Assembly: GCA_910587895.1 (NCBI GenBank)
Contig: CAJUOE010000107.1
Span: forward strand, 1-46,704
Reading direction: 5' to 3'
Length of the DNA stretch: 46,704 nucleotides
Source: an uncultured Lachnospiraceae bacterium
GTDB lineage: Bacteria > Bacillota > Clostridia > Lachnospirales > Lachnospiraceae
The notes under the pieces are model-generated. The model had not been told where the DNA came from, did not search any database, and was given only the letters and a program-made list of their open reading frames with translations. Positions 16,702-26,023 of this stretch are shown in pieces; within the stretch, counting starts at the first letter, position 1; every line of letters starts with the position of its first letter. Position numbers and translations under genes: made by a program.

Positions 16702-17076
16702 CTATACTTTGGCTTTCTGCATGACTTCTTTCCAGGTATCACGCATGGTACGCAGATGTTTCAGAACTTCTTCGAGAATCTCTTTGTCCTTTTTAACATT
16801 TGCCTCCACCAGTCTGTCATAAATATATACATAGACATTTTCAAAATCTTCTGCCACTGGATACTTGTGATTCAGGGTTGCCCGGAATTCTTCTATAATA
16901 TTCTCGACTTTTACAATATTCTCATGCGCCTTTTGAATATTATCCTGCTCAATTGCCACAATCGCAATATTGCAGAACTTAATCGCACCCTCATATAACA
17001 TCAAAGTCAACTCTCCGGGGGTTGCTGTCATAATCTTGTTCTTGTTGTAAGCTGCATAACCCTGGTTAGCAATCAT
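16702..17076 (-). CDS. fliS: Flagellin export chaperone FliS
   Basis: A 124-residue helical protein of normal FliS length. YAAYNKNKIMTATPGELTLMLYEGAIKFC at the N-terminus is the family signature, and the middle helices (YVYIYDRLVEANVKKD) follow the expected pattern. FliS binds the C-terminus of unfolded flagellin in the cytoplasm and delivers it to the export gate; in FliW-containing bacteria it also helps set free-flagellin levels. AAGGAGG lies eight bases before the ATG. It sits next to fliD, as usual. Confidence 0.93.
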   Translation of the reverse strand: MIANQGYAAYNKNKIMTATPGELTLMLYEGAIKFCNIAIVAIEQDNIQKAHENIVKVENIIEEFRATLNHKYPVAEDFENVYVYIYDRLVEANVKKDKEILEEVLKHLRTMRDTWKEVMQKAKV

Positions 17077-17103
17077 TTTTATTTCCTCCTTGAAATAATT
17101 CTA

Positions 17104-17131
17104 CAGATGCCCGGGAATTCCCGGGCATCTG
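17104..17131. repeat. 28-bp perfect palindrome between fliD and fliS
   Basis: Bases 17104-17131 read the same on both strands, centred on CCCGGGAATTCCCGGG. As RNA it gives a very stable GC-rich hairpin, but no T-run follows on either side, so it is not a standard intrinsic terminator. It may protect or process the mRNA. Confidence 0.8.
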
Positions 17132-17144
17132 CCGTTCATACTTA

Positions 17145-19469
17145 TCAGGAACCTAATAAGCCGCTTAATGCGCTGGTACTTGACTGCAAACTAGAGAGCG
17201 CTTTCTCCATTGCAGTGAACTTCTTATAGTAATAATCTTCCATTGCACTGACTTTGTCTTCCCATTTCTTGATGGTCTTCGTGTAGTTATTATAATCACT
17301 CTGCATCTTCTTGTCATTGTAGATGCTGTAGCGGCTGTGCATGGTCGTACTCTGCATCTTCTTGTCAAGCTTGGTGTAGAGGTCATCCGAAAGTTTCTGG
17401 AAGAATTCCTGTACCATTTCGGGATCCTGCTGAATCGCTGCCAGCAATCGGTCCGGATTTCCAGCAGAAACTTCATCCTCACTGTCTCCGTCTATATGAT
17501 AGAGGCTGCCTTCATTATCAGCCGCAGCATAATATCCCTGCGTCTTGATTCCGAAACTTGCCAGGCTGTATCTCTTGCCATCGCTCAGGGTAATTCCCTG
17601 GGACATCGTACTGCTCATCAGATTCATAACCATGGACAGTGTATCGTCCCTTCGAAGAATAGAACCCTTGATCTTCTCCTCCCAGCGCTCAATCTCCTTA
17701 TCAGACATGGCGTCCTTCTCATCATCCGTCAACGGCTCATAGCCTTTGGCAGAATCCGCGTTAAACAGCTCATCCATCTCTTTCATCAGGGCATTGTATT
17801 CTTTCAGGAAATCCTTGATGCCATTGTACATGCCCTGGGCATCCGCCTGCGTGGTGATTGTAAGCGTCTCACCCTCTGTCTTCTGTAATGCCGTAACGGT
17901 AATACCGTTTACCGTAATGCTGTTGCTGGAAGATTCGTAAATTACGCCGTTCAGTTCGATACGCGCATCCGTTCCATCCACTCTCTTAGCCTGGTCTCCA
18001 TTCGTACCAGAGTCGCTGAAGTTGGAATTATCATTCTTAATCTGCTGTACATTCTTATACTGCTCAAACAGTCTGTCTGTTCTCTTCGCAATGTCATCCG
18101 CCTTAAAGGTTGCAATCTCCAGAGGCGTCATGGTCTTAAGCTGTTCTTCTGTAAGCGTAGCAGCCGGAGCAGATGATGTCAACAGAGAATTATCATTAAT
18201 ATACGCCTGTTTCTCCGCGATCTCCTCTGCATTTGCATTCATCTGTGCTGATTTCGTATTAATATTTGTTTCAACAGCATTGATCCACGGCTGTAAATCA
18301 GCCACGTCATTATTTGCATTGTAGAGCCCATGTATATCCGTCACTACGTCATTGTTCTCCGCTTCCTTTTCAAAAGCGTCTACTGCCGTTGCACTGGAGC
18401 GTAATTTAGCAAAATCTTCATCACTGTAGCCAAGTTTCTCTTTCAATGCATTGAAACGGCTTACCTTTCCTTCTGCCTGGATATCAGCATCCGACTTCTT
18501 CAGCAGTTCTTCCATCTCAGCCTGCTCTGCAGCCGTCAGTTTCGTACCGCCACCATCATTTTCTACCGCAAGCCCTTCTTTCAAAGTTGCAAAATTATTT
18601 ACATAGCTGAGGTCAGCCTGCATATTCGAGATATCCGTCCTTAACGTAGCATTCTCGGATTCCAGTCCCTTAATGCTGCCAACTCCCTCACCCTGATATT
18701 GTTCAATTGTCTCTAATATCTGCTGGAAATTCGCCTTAATCTGTGCATCCGTCAACGGATTGCCGCTGGCATCCTTACCATACTTATCCCATGCTGCATA
18801 TGCATCTGTATTCGCCTGAGAATTCACATATACGCCCAGTTTCCTCAATGCGTCCAGACCATTTGCATCTGTTGCCGTCAATGCAAAATCATTATCCGCA
18901 CCGCTGTCTTTGGCTGAAATGTACATACGATTGTATGTAGCATCATAACTGGCAGAAACTCCGGCATTTTTCAGCTGATTGACAAAATCGGAAATCTTCA
19001 TGTCAGAACTGATTTCGATATTCGTCGTACCGTTCTTGGTCTTAAGTGCAACGGTTCCTTTTGCGCCGTCTGCCATACCCAGCTGTTTGAGCGTCGTAGC
19101 TGCAGTCGGGCCTTTGCCGTTGGTATCTTTAATCTTAGCGCCGGTAATATATCCGGTAGACGCAACATCCAATACTTTCAGGGTCTGTGAACCGTTAATC
19201 GCATTATTACTTGCGGTAACTGTTGCTTTGGTACTGTCAGAAATCGTTGTCGTTTTCTTGTTATAGTAATTGCTCAACTTCATATTGCCCAGTCTCTTGT
19301 AGAGGCTGTTGACTTTCTTGTTGAGCGCCTTCCAGGCATCCATCTTCCATTCCAGCTTGGTCTGTGCCTTTACATGCTTATCCTTCTTGGTGCTGTAAGC
19401 TGCAACCAATTCCTGGACGATAGAATCTGTGTCCAATCCGGATACCAGACCTGATACTCTAATTGCCAT
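17145..19469 (-). CDS. fliD: Flagellar filament cap FliD (hook-associated protein 2)
   Basis: A 774-residue cap protein, longer than the usual 450-600. The N-terminal FliD domain begins IRVSGLVSGLDTDSIVQ, the C-terminal domain includes ARIELNGVIYES...NSITVNGITV and ends in a helical tail rich in lysine and serine. The extra length lies in the middle (about residues 220-480), which contains long helical stretches such as LESENATLRTDISNMQADLSYV. FliD sits at the filament tip and folds incoming flagellin. The ATG at 19469 has AGGAGG seven bases upstream; an in-frame ATG at 19496 is less well placed. Confidence 0.93.
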   Translation of the reverse strand: MAIRVSGLVSGLDTDSIVQELVAAYSTKKDKHVKAQTKLEWKMDAWKALNKKVNSLYKRLGNMKLSNYYNKKTTTISDSTKATVTASNNAINGSQTLKVLDVASTGYITGAKIKDTNGKGPTAATTLKQLGMADGAKGTVALKTKNGTTNIEISSDMKISDFVNQLKNAGVSASYDATYNRMYISAKDSGADNDFALTATDANGLDALRKLGVYVNSQANTDAYAAWDKYGKDASGNPLTDAQIKANFQQILETIEQYQGEGVGSIKGLESENATLRTDISNMQADLSYVNNFATLKEGLAVENDGGGTKLTAAEQAEMEELLKKSDADIQAEGKVSRFNALKEKLGYSDEDFAKLRSSATAVDAFEKEAENNDVVTDIHGLYNANNDVADLQPWINAVETNINTKSAQMNANAEEIAEKQAYINDNSLLTSSAPAATLTEEQLKTMTPLEIATFKADDIAKRTDRLFEQYKNVQQIKNDNSNFSDSGTNGDQAKRVDGTDARIELNGVIYESSSNSITVNGITVTALQKTEGETLTITTQADAQGMYNGIKDFLKEYNALMKEMDELFNADSAKGYEPLTDDEKDAMSDKEIERWEEKIKGSILRRDDTLSMVMNLMSSTMSQGITLSDGKRYSLASFGIKTQGYYAAADNEGSLYHIDGDSEDEVSAGNPDRLLAAIQQDPEMVQEFFQKLSDDLYTKLDKKMQSTTMHSRYSIYNDKKMQSDYNNYTKTIKKWEDKVSAMEDYYYKKFTAMEKALSSLQSSTSALSGLLGS

Positions 19470-19526
19470 AATACTTCCTCCTTTTTCAGAAAGCATTCCT
19501 GAAAATGCTTCGCATTTGCCTTTCGC

Positions 19527-20072
19527 CTAACCTTTTTCATCTACTAATAATCCTGCCAGTTCCCACACCTTTGCGATCATATCCAGGGTCTTCTCCGGCG
19601 GATATTCCTTTAGCACTTCCTTGGTCTTCTTATCTACAATCTTAATTGTCACGCGGTTCGTAGACTCATGGACTCCAAATACTGCTTCCGAATTCACAGC
19701 ATTCTTGTTAATCTCTTCCACTGCGCGTTTCAGGCTCTCACTCGGGAGCGCCCCTTCTGCAGCCTCCTTATTCTCGGACAGAACCGGTTCCGGCATCTTG
19801 ACAACCTCTTTTACAGAAGGTTTCTCCTGCACTCTTTGACCGTCTCCGCCTCTATCAGCTGTAAACGCAACCTTTTTCGTTACTGGTTTCGTCTCTGCTT
19901 TCTTCTCCGGTTTCGCCTGAACTACCTCAACGGCTTTCTCTGCCGTTTTCACACTCTTCACCGTTGCAGGCATTTCCGGCTGTGGCGCCGGCTGGGCTGC
20001 TACTACTGCGGGTTTCTGGCTACTTCCCTGATATGCCTTAATCCCAGCGGATTTTAATGCTTCAATTGCCAT
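19527..20072 (-). CDS. flaG: FlaG family protein
   Basis: A 181-residue protein whose last 60 residues (EAVFGVHESTNRVTIKIVDKKTKEVLKEYPPEKTLDMIAKVWELAGLLVDEKG region) match the FlaG domain, which influences filament length. The first 120 residues are a low-complexity linker rich in Ala, Lys, Val and Pro, longer than in most FlaG proteins. GGAGGTGA precedes the ATG at 20072, a very strong ribosome binding site. It heads the flaG-fliD-fliS segment behind its own sigma-28-type promoter. Confidence 0.85.
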   Translation of the reverse strand: MAIEALKSAGIKAYQGSSQKPAVVAAQPAPQPEMPATVKSVKTAEKAVEVVQAKPEKKAETKPVTKKVAFTADRGGDGQRVQEKPSVKEVVKMPEPVLSENKEAAEGALPSESLKRAVEEINKNAVNSEAVFGVHESTNRVTIKIVDKKTKEVLKEYPPEKTLDMIAKVWELAGLLVDEKG

Positions 20073-20159
20073 TATAATCACCTCCATGTGATATTTAAGA
20101 CAGATGGACTGGCAGTTTCCAACCGTCCCATTTCTCTGGTAGCCTCTATCTTATATTGA

Positions 20160-20186
20160 ATATCGGTATTTTTTTACAAAAATTTA
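20160..20186 (-). promoter_or_regulatory. Sigma-28-type promoter before flaG
   Basis: On the - strand TAAA is followed by 15 bases and ACCGATAT, one base from the sigma-28 consensus. It starts a few bases after the csrA stop codon. Transcription would begin near 20153 and cover flaG, fliD and fliS. Confidence 0.8.
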
Positions 20187-20190
20187 CGGC

Positions 20191-20406
20191 TTACAGAATA
20201 TTTTCCAGTACATTCACGCTCTCTAAGCTAACCGCAGCCTCATTTTCCTTCTGAATCTGCTGATGTACTTCCTTGCGGTAGATTGGCACCTCTTTCGGTG
20301 CGCTGATTCCAATTTTGACCTGTTCTCCACGAATATCCAGGATACTGATCTCTATATTATTGTTCACGACGATGGATTCGCCCTTTTTTCTGGTCAATGC
20401 CAGCAT
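20191..20406 (-). CDS. csrA: Translational regulator CsrA
   Basis: A 71-residue CsrA. MLALTRKKGESIVV at the N-terminus, IEISILDI, VKIGISAPKEVPIYRKEV follow the family closely, including the RNA-contact residues of strands 1 and 5 (LTRK and APKEVPIYR). It binds GGA sites in mRNA and blocks ribosome access; here the flagellin leader is the obvious target. The gene starts one base after the fliW stop, and the ribosome binding site GGGTGA lies inside fliW. FliW binds and inactivates CsrA when flagellin has been exported. Confidence 0.95.
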   Translation of the reverse strand: MLALTRKKGESIVVNNNIEISILDIRGEQVKIGISAPKEVPIYRKEVHQQIQKENEAAVSLESVNVLENIL

Positions 20407-20407
20407 C

Positions 20408-20872
20408 CTATTCACCCGCCTTTTCTTTTTTTGCCTGAAGAATCTCATAAATAGGGTATTTCACCGGAAAATCGTCTTCCACGATGAGCTGCTCTGCTTT
20501 GCGCTCCGCTACATTGATGATGACAGGAGCTTTGAGATTCACACTGAGTTTCTTAATGTCTGTGGGTACCGTCACTGTTACCAGCACGTAGAGATTCTCT
20601 TCTGTCAATGTTCCAAGGCCTTTCAGCAGGTCATGTTCCACCTGCGGGTCGTAATCTTCCTTTACGAGCAGAGGATCCATGACCGGAAGTGCAAACGCAG
20701 GCTCTTCAATGGACTGCAGCCATGAAATGTTCTTGCGTTTCCCATCCTCCGTCTCGTCATAAATGAGCGTGAACCTCTGGCAATGCGGGAATCCTATAAT
20801 TCCTTTTTCAAAGAAGATGACCTTCTCTTCTTCAATCTCGATCTCTCCAAACAATCTTGTATTTAATAGCAT
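20408..20872 (-). CDS. fliW: Flagellar assembly factor FliW
   Basis: A 154-residue FliW. The pattern FGEIEIEEEKVIFFEKGIIGFP near the N-terminus, FALPVMDPLLV and LKAPVIINVAERKAEQLIVED near the C-terminus are the family hallmarks. FliW binds flagellin or CsrA, so a build-up of flagellin in the cell releases CsrA and stops flagellin translation. The ATG at 20872 has GAGGAG seven bases upstream and is preferred over a GTG at 20887. It lies between flgL and csrA as in Bacillus and clostridia. Confidence 0.95.
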   Translation of the reverse strand: MLLNTRLFGEIEIEEEKVIFFEKGIIGFPHCQRFTLIYDETEDGKRKNISWLQSIEEPAFALPVMDPLLVKEDYDPQVEHDLLKGLGTLTEENLYVLVTVTVPTDIKKLSVNLKAPVIINVAERKAEQLIVEDDFPVKYPIYEILQAKKEKAGE

Positions 20873-20910
20873 TTTCTTACTCCTCACTACTGGGAATCTG
20901 ATTACTGTTG

Positions 20911-22443
20911 TTACAGATAATTCAACAATGTCTGTCCGTTTGCCTTGGCAGTTGCCTGTAAGGACGCCTGGTAAGCGTTATATGCCGCTGTATATTCAAT
21001 GATGATGTCAGACAGCTCCATATCCTCATTTCTGGATTTCAACTGTTCAAATATCGTCTGCTGGTCGGACATCCTGTTCTCCGTCAGGTTCAGGCGGCTC
21101 TCCCGGCTACCCTGATCTGTCCTGGCAAGCGTTACGGTATCTTTATACTCCTGGAACTTTCCAATGCCTCTGGAATAAAGTTTCTGCATATAGTCGTCGG
21201 CATAGGATGCTTCTTTTTCGGCTGCTTCCATCCACTGGCCTAACATCTGCTGAGACAATGGGTCGGAATACTGGCTTTCTTTCTTCATCTGCTCCAGTTT
21301 GGCGATCTTATCATGCGCTGCAATCGCTGCCTGTACCGCGTTTGTCAGCTCATCAATATCCCTGCCGATGGAGGAATCCAGAACGTCGCTTGCCTGCGTA
21401 TTCACGACAAGGTCCTGGCTGAAGGCAATCGTAAACTTGATTTCCTGGTTCTCCTTAGTATATTCAATATGGTTCGCGGGATCCGGATCGGTGATGTCCT
21501 TACAGTCAAAATAATGCTCCGGCCGCAATTCCCCTTCGTTGAATCCCTGTTTCTCATACGTAACACTGAGCTGTGTCTTCTGGCTTGTCATCTGGTTGGC
21601 AACTTCCTTGCCAAGAATCAGTTCTCCGGTCTCACGGAAGAAGATAACCTCCATGTCGCCGACCGCGTAATCGTTCTCTGCCCAGTCATCATAAGTCATA
21701 TTCGTAGTTACGCCCACGAAGTCTCCATTTATTTCCATGTCGGTAAGATTCTCCCACCGACCGCTCTGCTCGTTAAAGAATTTAACATTTTCAGGATCCA
21801 TCTCTTCCATTCCCTCATAAGAGAGGCGGATGCGCTTATTTACATATACCTGCGGCATATCTTCCAGAGCCACGCCGGTCTGAACCTCGGTAACATTGTT
21901 CGGTACGACTACCTGATTGCTGTAGTAATTCTTCTCCTCGATGTCTTTATAAGAGACGGGTTCCGTAATCTCGTATTTTATCTCGTTGTCGTTCTCTGCA
22001 AATGTGAGCTGCTTATTCGTCTTATATCCGGTAAATACATAGCGTCCGGCACAGTCCGTATTCCCTTCATGGTATACCTGTTTACGAAGGGACTGGAGAT
22101 TCTTGAGGATCGCCGCGCGGTCTTCCTGATTCAGGGTATCGGTAGCGCCATTGTTGCACTGTTCATATACTTTACCAAGAATCGTCTCCATATTCTTCAG
22201 CGCGCCCTCGGTTACTTCCAGCCAGGATTTGGCATCCGGAATGTTGCGCTCATAATATTGGTTTAACTCTGTCAGGTTACTTCTCAGACGCAGCGCGCGG
22301 ATGGCGATTACCGGATCCTCCGATGGCCGGGAAATCTTCTTCTGCGACGTCATCTGATTATTCAGCTTATCGACATTTATCTTATTACCATTCATGTTCG
22401 TCATGCTGTTCTTGCTTATCATACTGTTGGTAACTCTCATCAT
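20911..22443 (-). CDS. flgL: Hook-filament junction protein FlgL
   Basis: A 510-residue FlgL. The N-terminus MRVTNSMISKNSMTNMNGNKINVDKLNNQMTSQKKISRPSEDP region is the family pattern, and the C-terminus (ELSDIIIEYTAAYNAYQASLQATAKANGQTLLNYL type) mirrors flagellin's D0 helix. It is longer than E. coli FlgL (317), due to a beta-rich middle domain. It joins hook and filament, together with FlgK. AGGAGG lies about ten bases before the ATG at 22443. Confidence 0.93.
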   Translation of the reverse strand: MMRVTNSMISKNSMTNMNGNKINVDKLNNQMTSQKKISRPSEDPVIAIRALRLRSNLTELNQYYERNIPDAKSWLEVTEGALKNMETILGKVYEQCNNGATDTLNQEDRAAILKNLQSLRKQVYHEGNTDCAGRYVFTGYKTNKQLTFAENDNEIKYEITEPVSYKDIEEKNYYSNQVVVPNNVTEVQTGVALEDMPQVYVNKRIRLSYEGMEEMDPENVKFFNEQSGRWENLTDMEINGDFVGVTTNMTYDDWAENDYAVGDMEVIFFRETGELILGKEVANQMTSQKTQLSVTYEKQGFNEGELRPEHYFDCKDITDPDPANHIEYTKENQEIKFTIAFSQDLVVNTQASDVLDSSIGRDIDELTNAVQAAIAAHDKIAKLEQMKKESQYSDPLSQQMLGQWMEAAEKEASYADDYMQKLYSRGIGKFQEYKDTVTLARTDQGSRESRLNLTENRMSDQQTIFEQLKSRNEDMELSDIIIEYTAAYNAYQASLQATAKANGQTLLNYL

Positions 22444-22458
22444 GATCTTTTACCCTCC

Positions 22459-24282
22459 TTATACACCGGTCTCCAGAATCAGCCTGTCATACATCTCCGT
22501 CAGGGTCTGTACCATCTTGGACGCCAGATTGTATGCATTCTGGAATTTAATCATGTCCAGGCCTTCCTCATCTTCATCTACTGCGGAAATGGACATCCGT
22601 TTCTGCACAATCGTATCGGATATATTGCTGTAATTCTTATAGAATGTCTCCGCTTTCTGCGTATCCACAGAATTATCGGTAATCAGACACTTCAAAAACT
22701 CGTCTGCCCCGCCTCCGCGGAACATCTTTACATCATGTTTCAGTTTGAGCATCTCTTCCACTAACGTCTGGTTCGCAACTCCGTCTGCATAACTGTCGCC
22801 AAACTGGGTTGCCATTTTCTCCGGATTCCGGTAAATGGAATTCGATACTTTGACATTCGCCGTCGTCAGTTTATAGTAATCATTGTTAAATGTGCTCATG
22901 TTGCCATCTGCATCATAATCGGCAAAATCATATTCCGTTCCGTCCGCAGAATTGCCTGCCACAAAGAAAGCGCCCACCGGATTTCCCTCAAGATCCACAC
23001 CGGATTTCTGAAGATTATTTAACTGCTTTGCAAATTCGCGCAGGAAATTGTTGGCCTGAGCCTGATAATACGGCACGCCCATGGCGTCAATATTCTCTCC
23101 GATTGCAGCTTTGCTGCTGGTCAGCTCATCTCTCTGGTCTACCGAGAGCGTGCGTTTCAGGTGGAATTCATAAGTCTGCGTCTCAGCGTCATAGGTAAAG
23201 CCGGAATAACGGTAGTCCTTGTTGTTGAGGGTAATAACTCCGTCATCCATCATTGTCATGCTGTTGATATCCGTAATGCTCGGATCTTTAATCCGCACAA
23301 TATCGCCGGTATCACCTGCTCTTACGGACTCTATCGTTCCGGTAAATCCTTCGTTGTTATTGCCGTCGCGGGTATCGAATAAGGCCTTCAGCCTTCCGGT
23401 ACAGCCTTTTCCCGTTACATTAAAGGGAATATTATCGCGATCCCAGTATAAATCGTAAAGCCCCTCTGCATCACTCTGGTTGACTTTCTTGTCACGCGGC
23501 ACATACTTCAGGGTATTGTAATCGAACGTATCTACCAGCGTCTGTCCGTTGATTTTAACCATATAGTTCGTGCCTCCGGTAAATACATCCGGATGCTGCG
23601 GATCTACGACGTTCGTCTCCCTGACATCCACCTCGACCAGCTCTGAGAGTTCGTCAATCAAGAGCGCCCTCTGGTCGCGAAGCTCATTTGCATGAACGCC
23701 CTGGAGCTCAATCACATTGATCTGTTTCGTCAAAAGCGCTATCTTTTGGCCGATACCGTTAATCTGATCCACCTGCGTGGCAATTTCCTGATTACAATCT
23801 TCCTGGAGCTGTTTCAGTCCAATATACATGCTCTGGAAGAAGTTTGCAAAATTCTGTGATTTACTGATAAACGACTGCCGTGCATCTGTATTTTCCGGCA
23901 TATCCCTGACTGTATCCAGGGCAGCAAACATATCGCCTAAAATGCTGACAAATCCATCCCCCTGATCATCAAGATAGTCCTCAATCTGCTGCATATAGTA
24001 CAGTTTTGCCTCAAACAAACCAACCTTGGCATTGTTCTCCCAGTATTTCACGTCATAGTAAAAATCACGGGTCTGTGTAATTTCCGTAGTGGTAACACCG
24101 CTGCCTGCCATACCGTATTTCTCATTCACCCTTAATGCCTCGGCTGCATAACGGATCGCCTGCTGCCTGGTGTAGCCTGCCGTATTTACATTTGCTATAT
24201 TATTTGCAGTCGTGTTCACTGCCGCCTGAAAGGAATTCAGCGCCGAACCCGCAATTGTTAATCCAAAAAATGTTGATGCCAT
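22459..24282 (-). CDS. flgK: Hook-associated protein FlgK, second copy
   Basis: A 607-residue FlgK. FGLTIAGSALNSFQAAVNTTANNIANVNTAGYTRQQ is the N-terminal rod/hook signature, and MIKFQNAYNLASKMVQTLTEMYDRLI closes the protein as in FlgK. It forms the hook-filament junction with FlgL. AGGAGG lies about six bases upstream. It is preceded by another FlgK gene, making a tandem pair. Both copies have intact terminal domains, so neither is an obvious pseudogene. Confidence 0.9.
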   Translation of the reverse strand: MASTFFGLTIAGSALNSFQAAVNTTANNIANVNTAGYTRQQAIRYAAEALRVNEKYGMAGSGVTTTEITQTRDFYYDVKYWENNAKVGLFEAKLYYMQQIEDYLDDQGDGFVSILGDMFAALDTVRDMPENTDARQSFISKSQNFANFFQSMYIGLKQLQEDCNQEIATQVDQINGIGQKIALLTKQINVIELQGVHANELRDQRALLIDELSELVEVDVRETNVVDPQHPDVFTGGTNYMVKINGQTLVDTFDYNTLKYVPRDKKVNQSDAEGLYDLYWDRDNIPFNVTGKGCTGRLKALFDTRDGNNNEGFTGTIESVRAGDTGDIVRIKDPSITDINSMTMMDDGVITLNNKDYRYSGFTYDAETQTYEFHLKRTLSVDQRDELTSSKAAIGENIDAMGVPYYQAQANNFLREFAKQLNNLQKSGVDLEGNPVGAFFVAGNSADGTEYDFADYDADGNMSTFNNDYYKLTTANVKVSNSIYRNPEKMATQFGDSYADGVANQTLVEEMLKLKHDVKMFRGGGADEFLKCLITDNSVDTQKAETFYKNYSNISDTIVQKRMSISAVDEDEEGLDMIKFQNAYNLASKMVQTLTEMYDRLILETGV

Positions 24283-24311
24283 GTTCTACCTCCTGATATA
24301 TCACGTACGTC

Positions 24312-26012
24312 CTACAGCCGGGTTACGATATGTTCCAGCATCTCGGAAATTACGTTGATAAACCTGCTGGCTGCATTGTAAGCATTCTGGTATTTAATCA
24401 TATTCTGTAACTCTTCGTCTGAGGAAACGCCGAACACCTGCTGTCTGCTGTTATCAATGCTTTCCACTTCCGCGCTCAGTCCCGACGCCAGCCCTTCATA
24501 GACATTGCCGGTCGTTCCCACATCCTGTATCATCCTCCGGTAATACTCTTTAAATGTACACAAATCATTATTGCTGGGGTTGATGGTCTGTCTCTTCTCA
24601 TCCCAGAGTGCAACCAGCGCCTGTGCCATGGCCTGTGCCGGCTCGCCATTCTTCTTCAGATGCGGAAGTCCGTTCTCCTGTTTCAGCAGATATTCATTTA
24701 CCTCAATTCCCTTCGTGGTATACATCTTCGCTGTATCGGTAAGGTCTTCCTCATTGTACACATAATATACGGTTCCATCCTGGGCAGTCACCTTGTTATA
24801 ACGCTCACATCCCCTTCTTGTGAAAAGTTCGCGTCCCGGTTTCTCACCATCGGTTCCCAGACAGCCGTTCTCTTCATCCCAGACCTTAACATTACTATAG
24901 CGCGTTCCATCCATCGCCGTGAAACTCTTCGTTGTTAAGGGGCTGAAAATATCATTGATTGCCGTTACAACCTCGTGGATAAGCTGGTCAAGTTCCGCCT
25001 GCGCCGTCATAACCACGGACATTCCCGTCGTATCCTCATATATCTGCTGATCCACACCGGTAATATCCCGGTAATCCGCGGGCTTATCTCCTCTGGAAAT
25101 AACAAGTCCCTTCAGCGACCCGATATCTGTATTCAATTCCGCGGAGATATCACCGCTCTTATAATCAAACATATACGTATACTGGCCTCTGCCGACATCT
25201 GACAACTGCGGCCAGTACGGTGTTACAAATCCTGTTGTGAGGTCTGTATAGCCCTGTACCTCATATACATGAATCTCATCTACAAATTCTACATTCTCCA
25301 GTTTCACCCTGACTGTTCCGTCTGCCCGTTCCTTGAAATCTACTTTTGCAAGTCCGGATAATTCGTCCAGCGCATTGTCACGCTCGTCACGCAGGGTCAT
25401 TGCCGTCTCAACACCGCCGGATTCAATTCTTAAAATTTCCTGATTCAAATCGCGTATCTTTTTACCCAGCTCATTGATTCTCTTTATATCATTGTTAATC
25501 TTATAATTGAGATTTTTCTGATAATCATACATCTCCTTTTGCATTTTCTGCGCCCGGTCCACAAACAAAGTTGCTTTCTGTACAACCAGAGCCTGATATT
25601 CCCCGTTCTCCGGTCCCTTGACAAACTCTGCAAAAGACTCCCAGAACTGCTGAAGCGATGTATGGAATTCTTCGCCTTCTAATTCCTGAAATAATTTCTC
25701 TACTTCCCGCGAGGACTCCGCACATGCCTCATAGAAAGACTGTCTGCCGTTCTCTGTGCGGTAATACTGATCCAGAAACACATTCCTGGTATGTACCACA
25801 TCTGCAATGTTTACGCCAAGTCCTGCCTGCTGGTCGCTGATTGCCGCCTTGCGGTCAAACGTTACATAATCCCTGTCCTCAAATAATACCTGCTGTCTTA
25901 CATATCCCTTCGTATCCACATTGGCAAGGTTATTTGCCGTGGTATTCAATGCATTCTGACTGTTCTGTAAACCGGATGCTCCAATATACAGACTTCCCAT
26001 TCCGTTTGCCAT
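24312..26012 (-). CDS. flgK: Hook-associated protein FlgK, first copy
   Basis: A 566-residue FlgK. LYIGASGLQNSQNALNTTANNLANVDTKGYVRQQ is the N-terminal signature, and MIKYQNAYNAASRFINVISEMLEHIV is the C-terminal one. It diverges from the second copy across the middle domain, which suggests an old duplication. AAAGGAG lies seven bases before the ATG at 26012. It follows flgN, whose product is the FlgK/FlgL export chaperone. Confidence 0.92.
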   Translation of the reverse strand: MANGMGSLYIGASGLQNSQNALNTTANNLANVDTKGYVRQQVLFEDRDYVTFDRKAAISDQQAGLGVNIADVVHTRNVFLDQYYRTENGRQSFYEACAESSREVEKLFQELEGEEFHTSLQQFWESFAEFVKGPENGEYQALVVQKATLFVDRAQKMQKEMYDYQKNLNYKINNDIKRINELGKKIRDLNQEILRIESGGVETAMTLRDERDNALDELSGLAKVDFKERADGTVRVKLENVEFVDEIHVYEVQGYTDLTTGFVTPYWPQLSDVGRGQYTYMFDYKSGDISAELNTDIGSLKGLVISRGDKPADYRDITGVDQQIYEDTTGMSVVMTAQAELDQLIHEVVTAINDIFSPLTTKSFTAMDGTRYSNVKVWDEENGCLGTDGEKPGRELFTRRGCERYNKVTAQDGTVYYVYNEEDLTDTAKMYTTKGIEVNEYLLKQENGLPHLKKNGEPAQAMAQALVALWDEKRQTINPSNNDLCTFKEYYRRMIQDVGTTGNVYEGLASGLSAEVESIDNSRQQVFGVSSDEELQNMIKYQNAYNAASRFINVISEMLEHIVTRL

Positions 26013-26023
26013 ATCCGTCTCCT

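Noticed and set aside
21313..22266. Long open reading frame opposite flgL (317 codons)
   Set aside because: It lies wholly antisense to a well-supported gene and its translation has no family-like pattern; it is a shadow of biased codon use.
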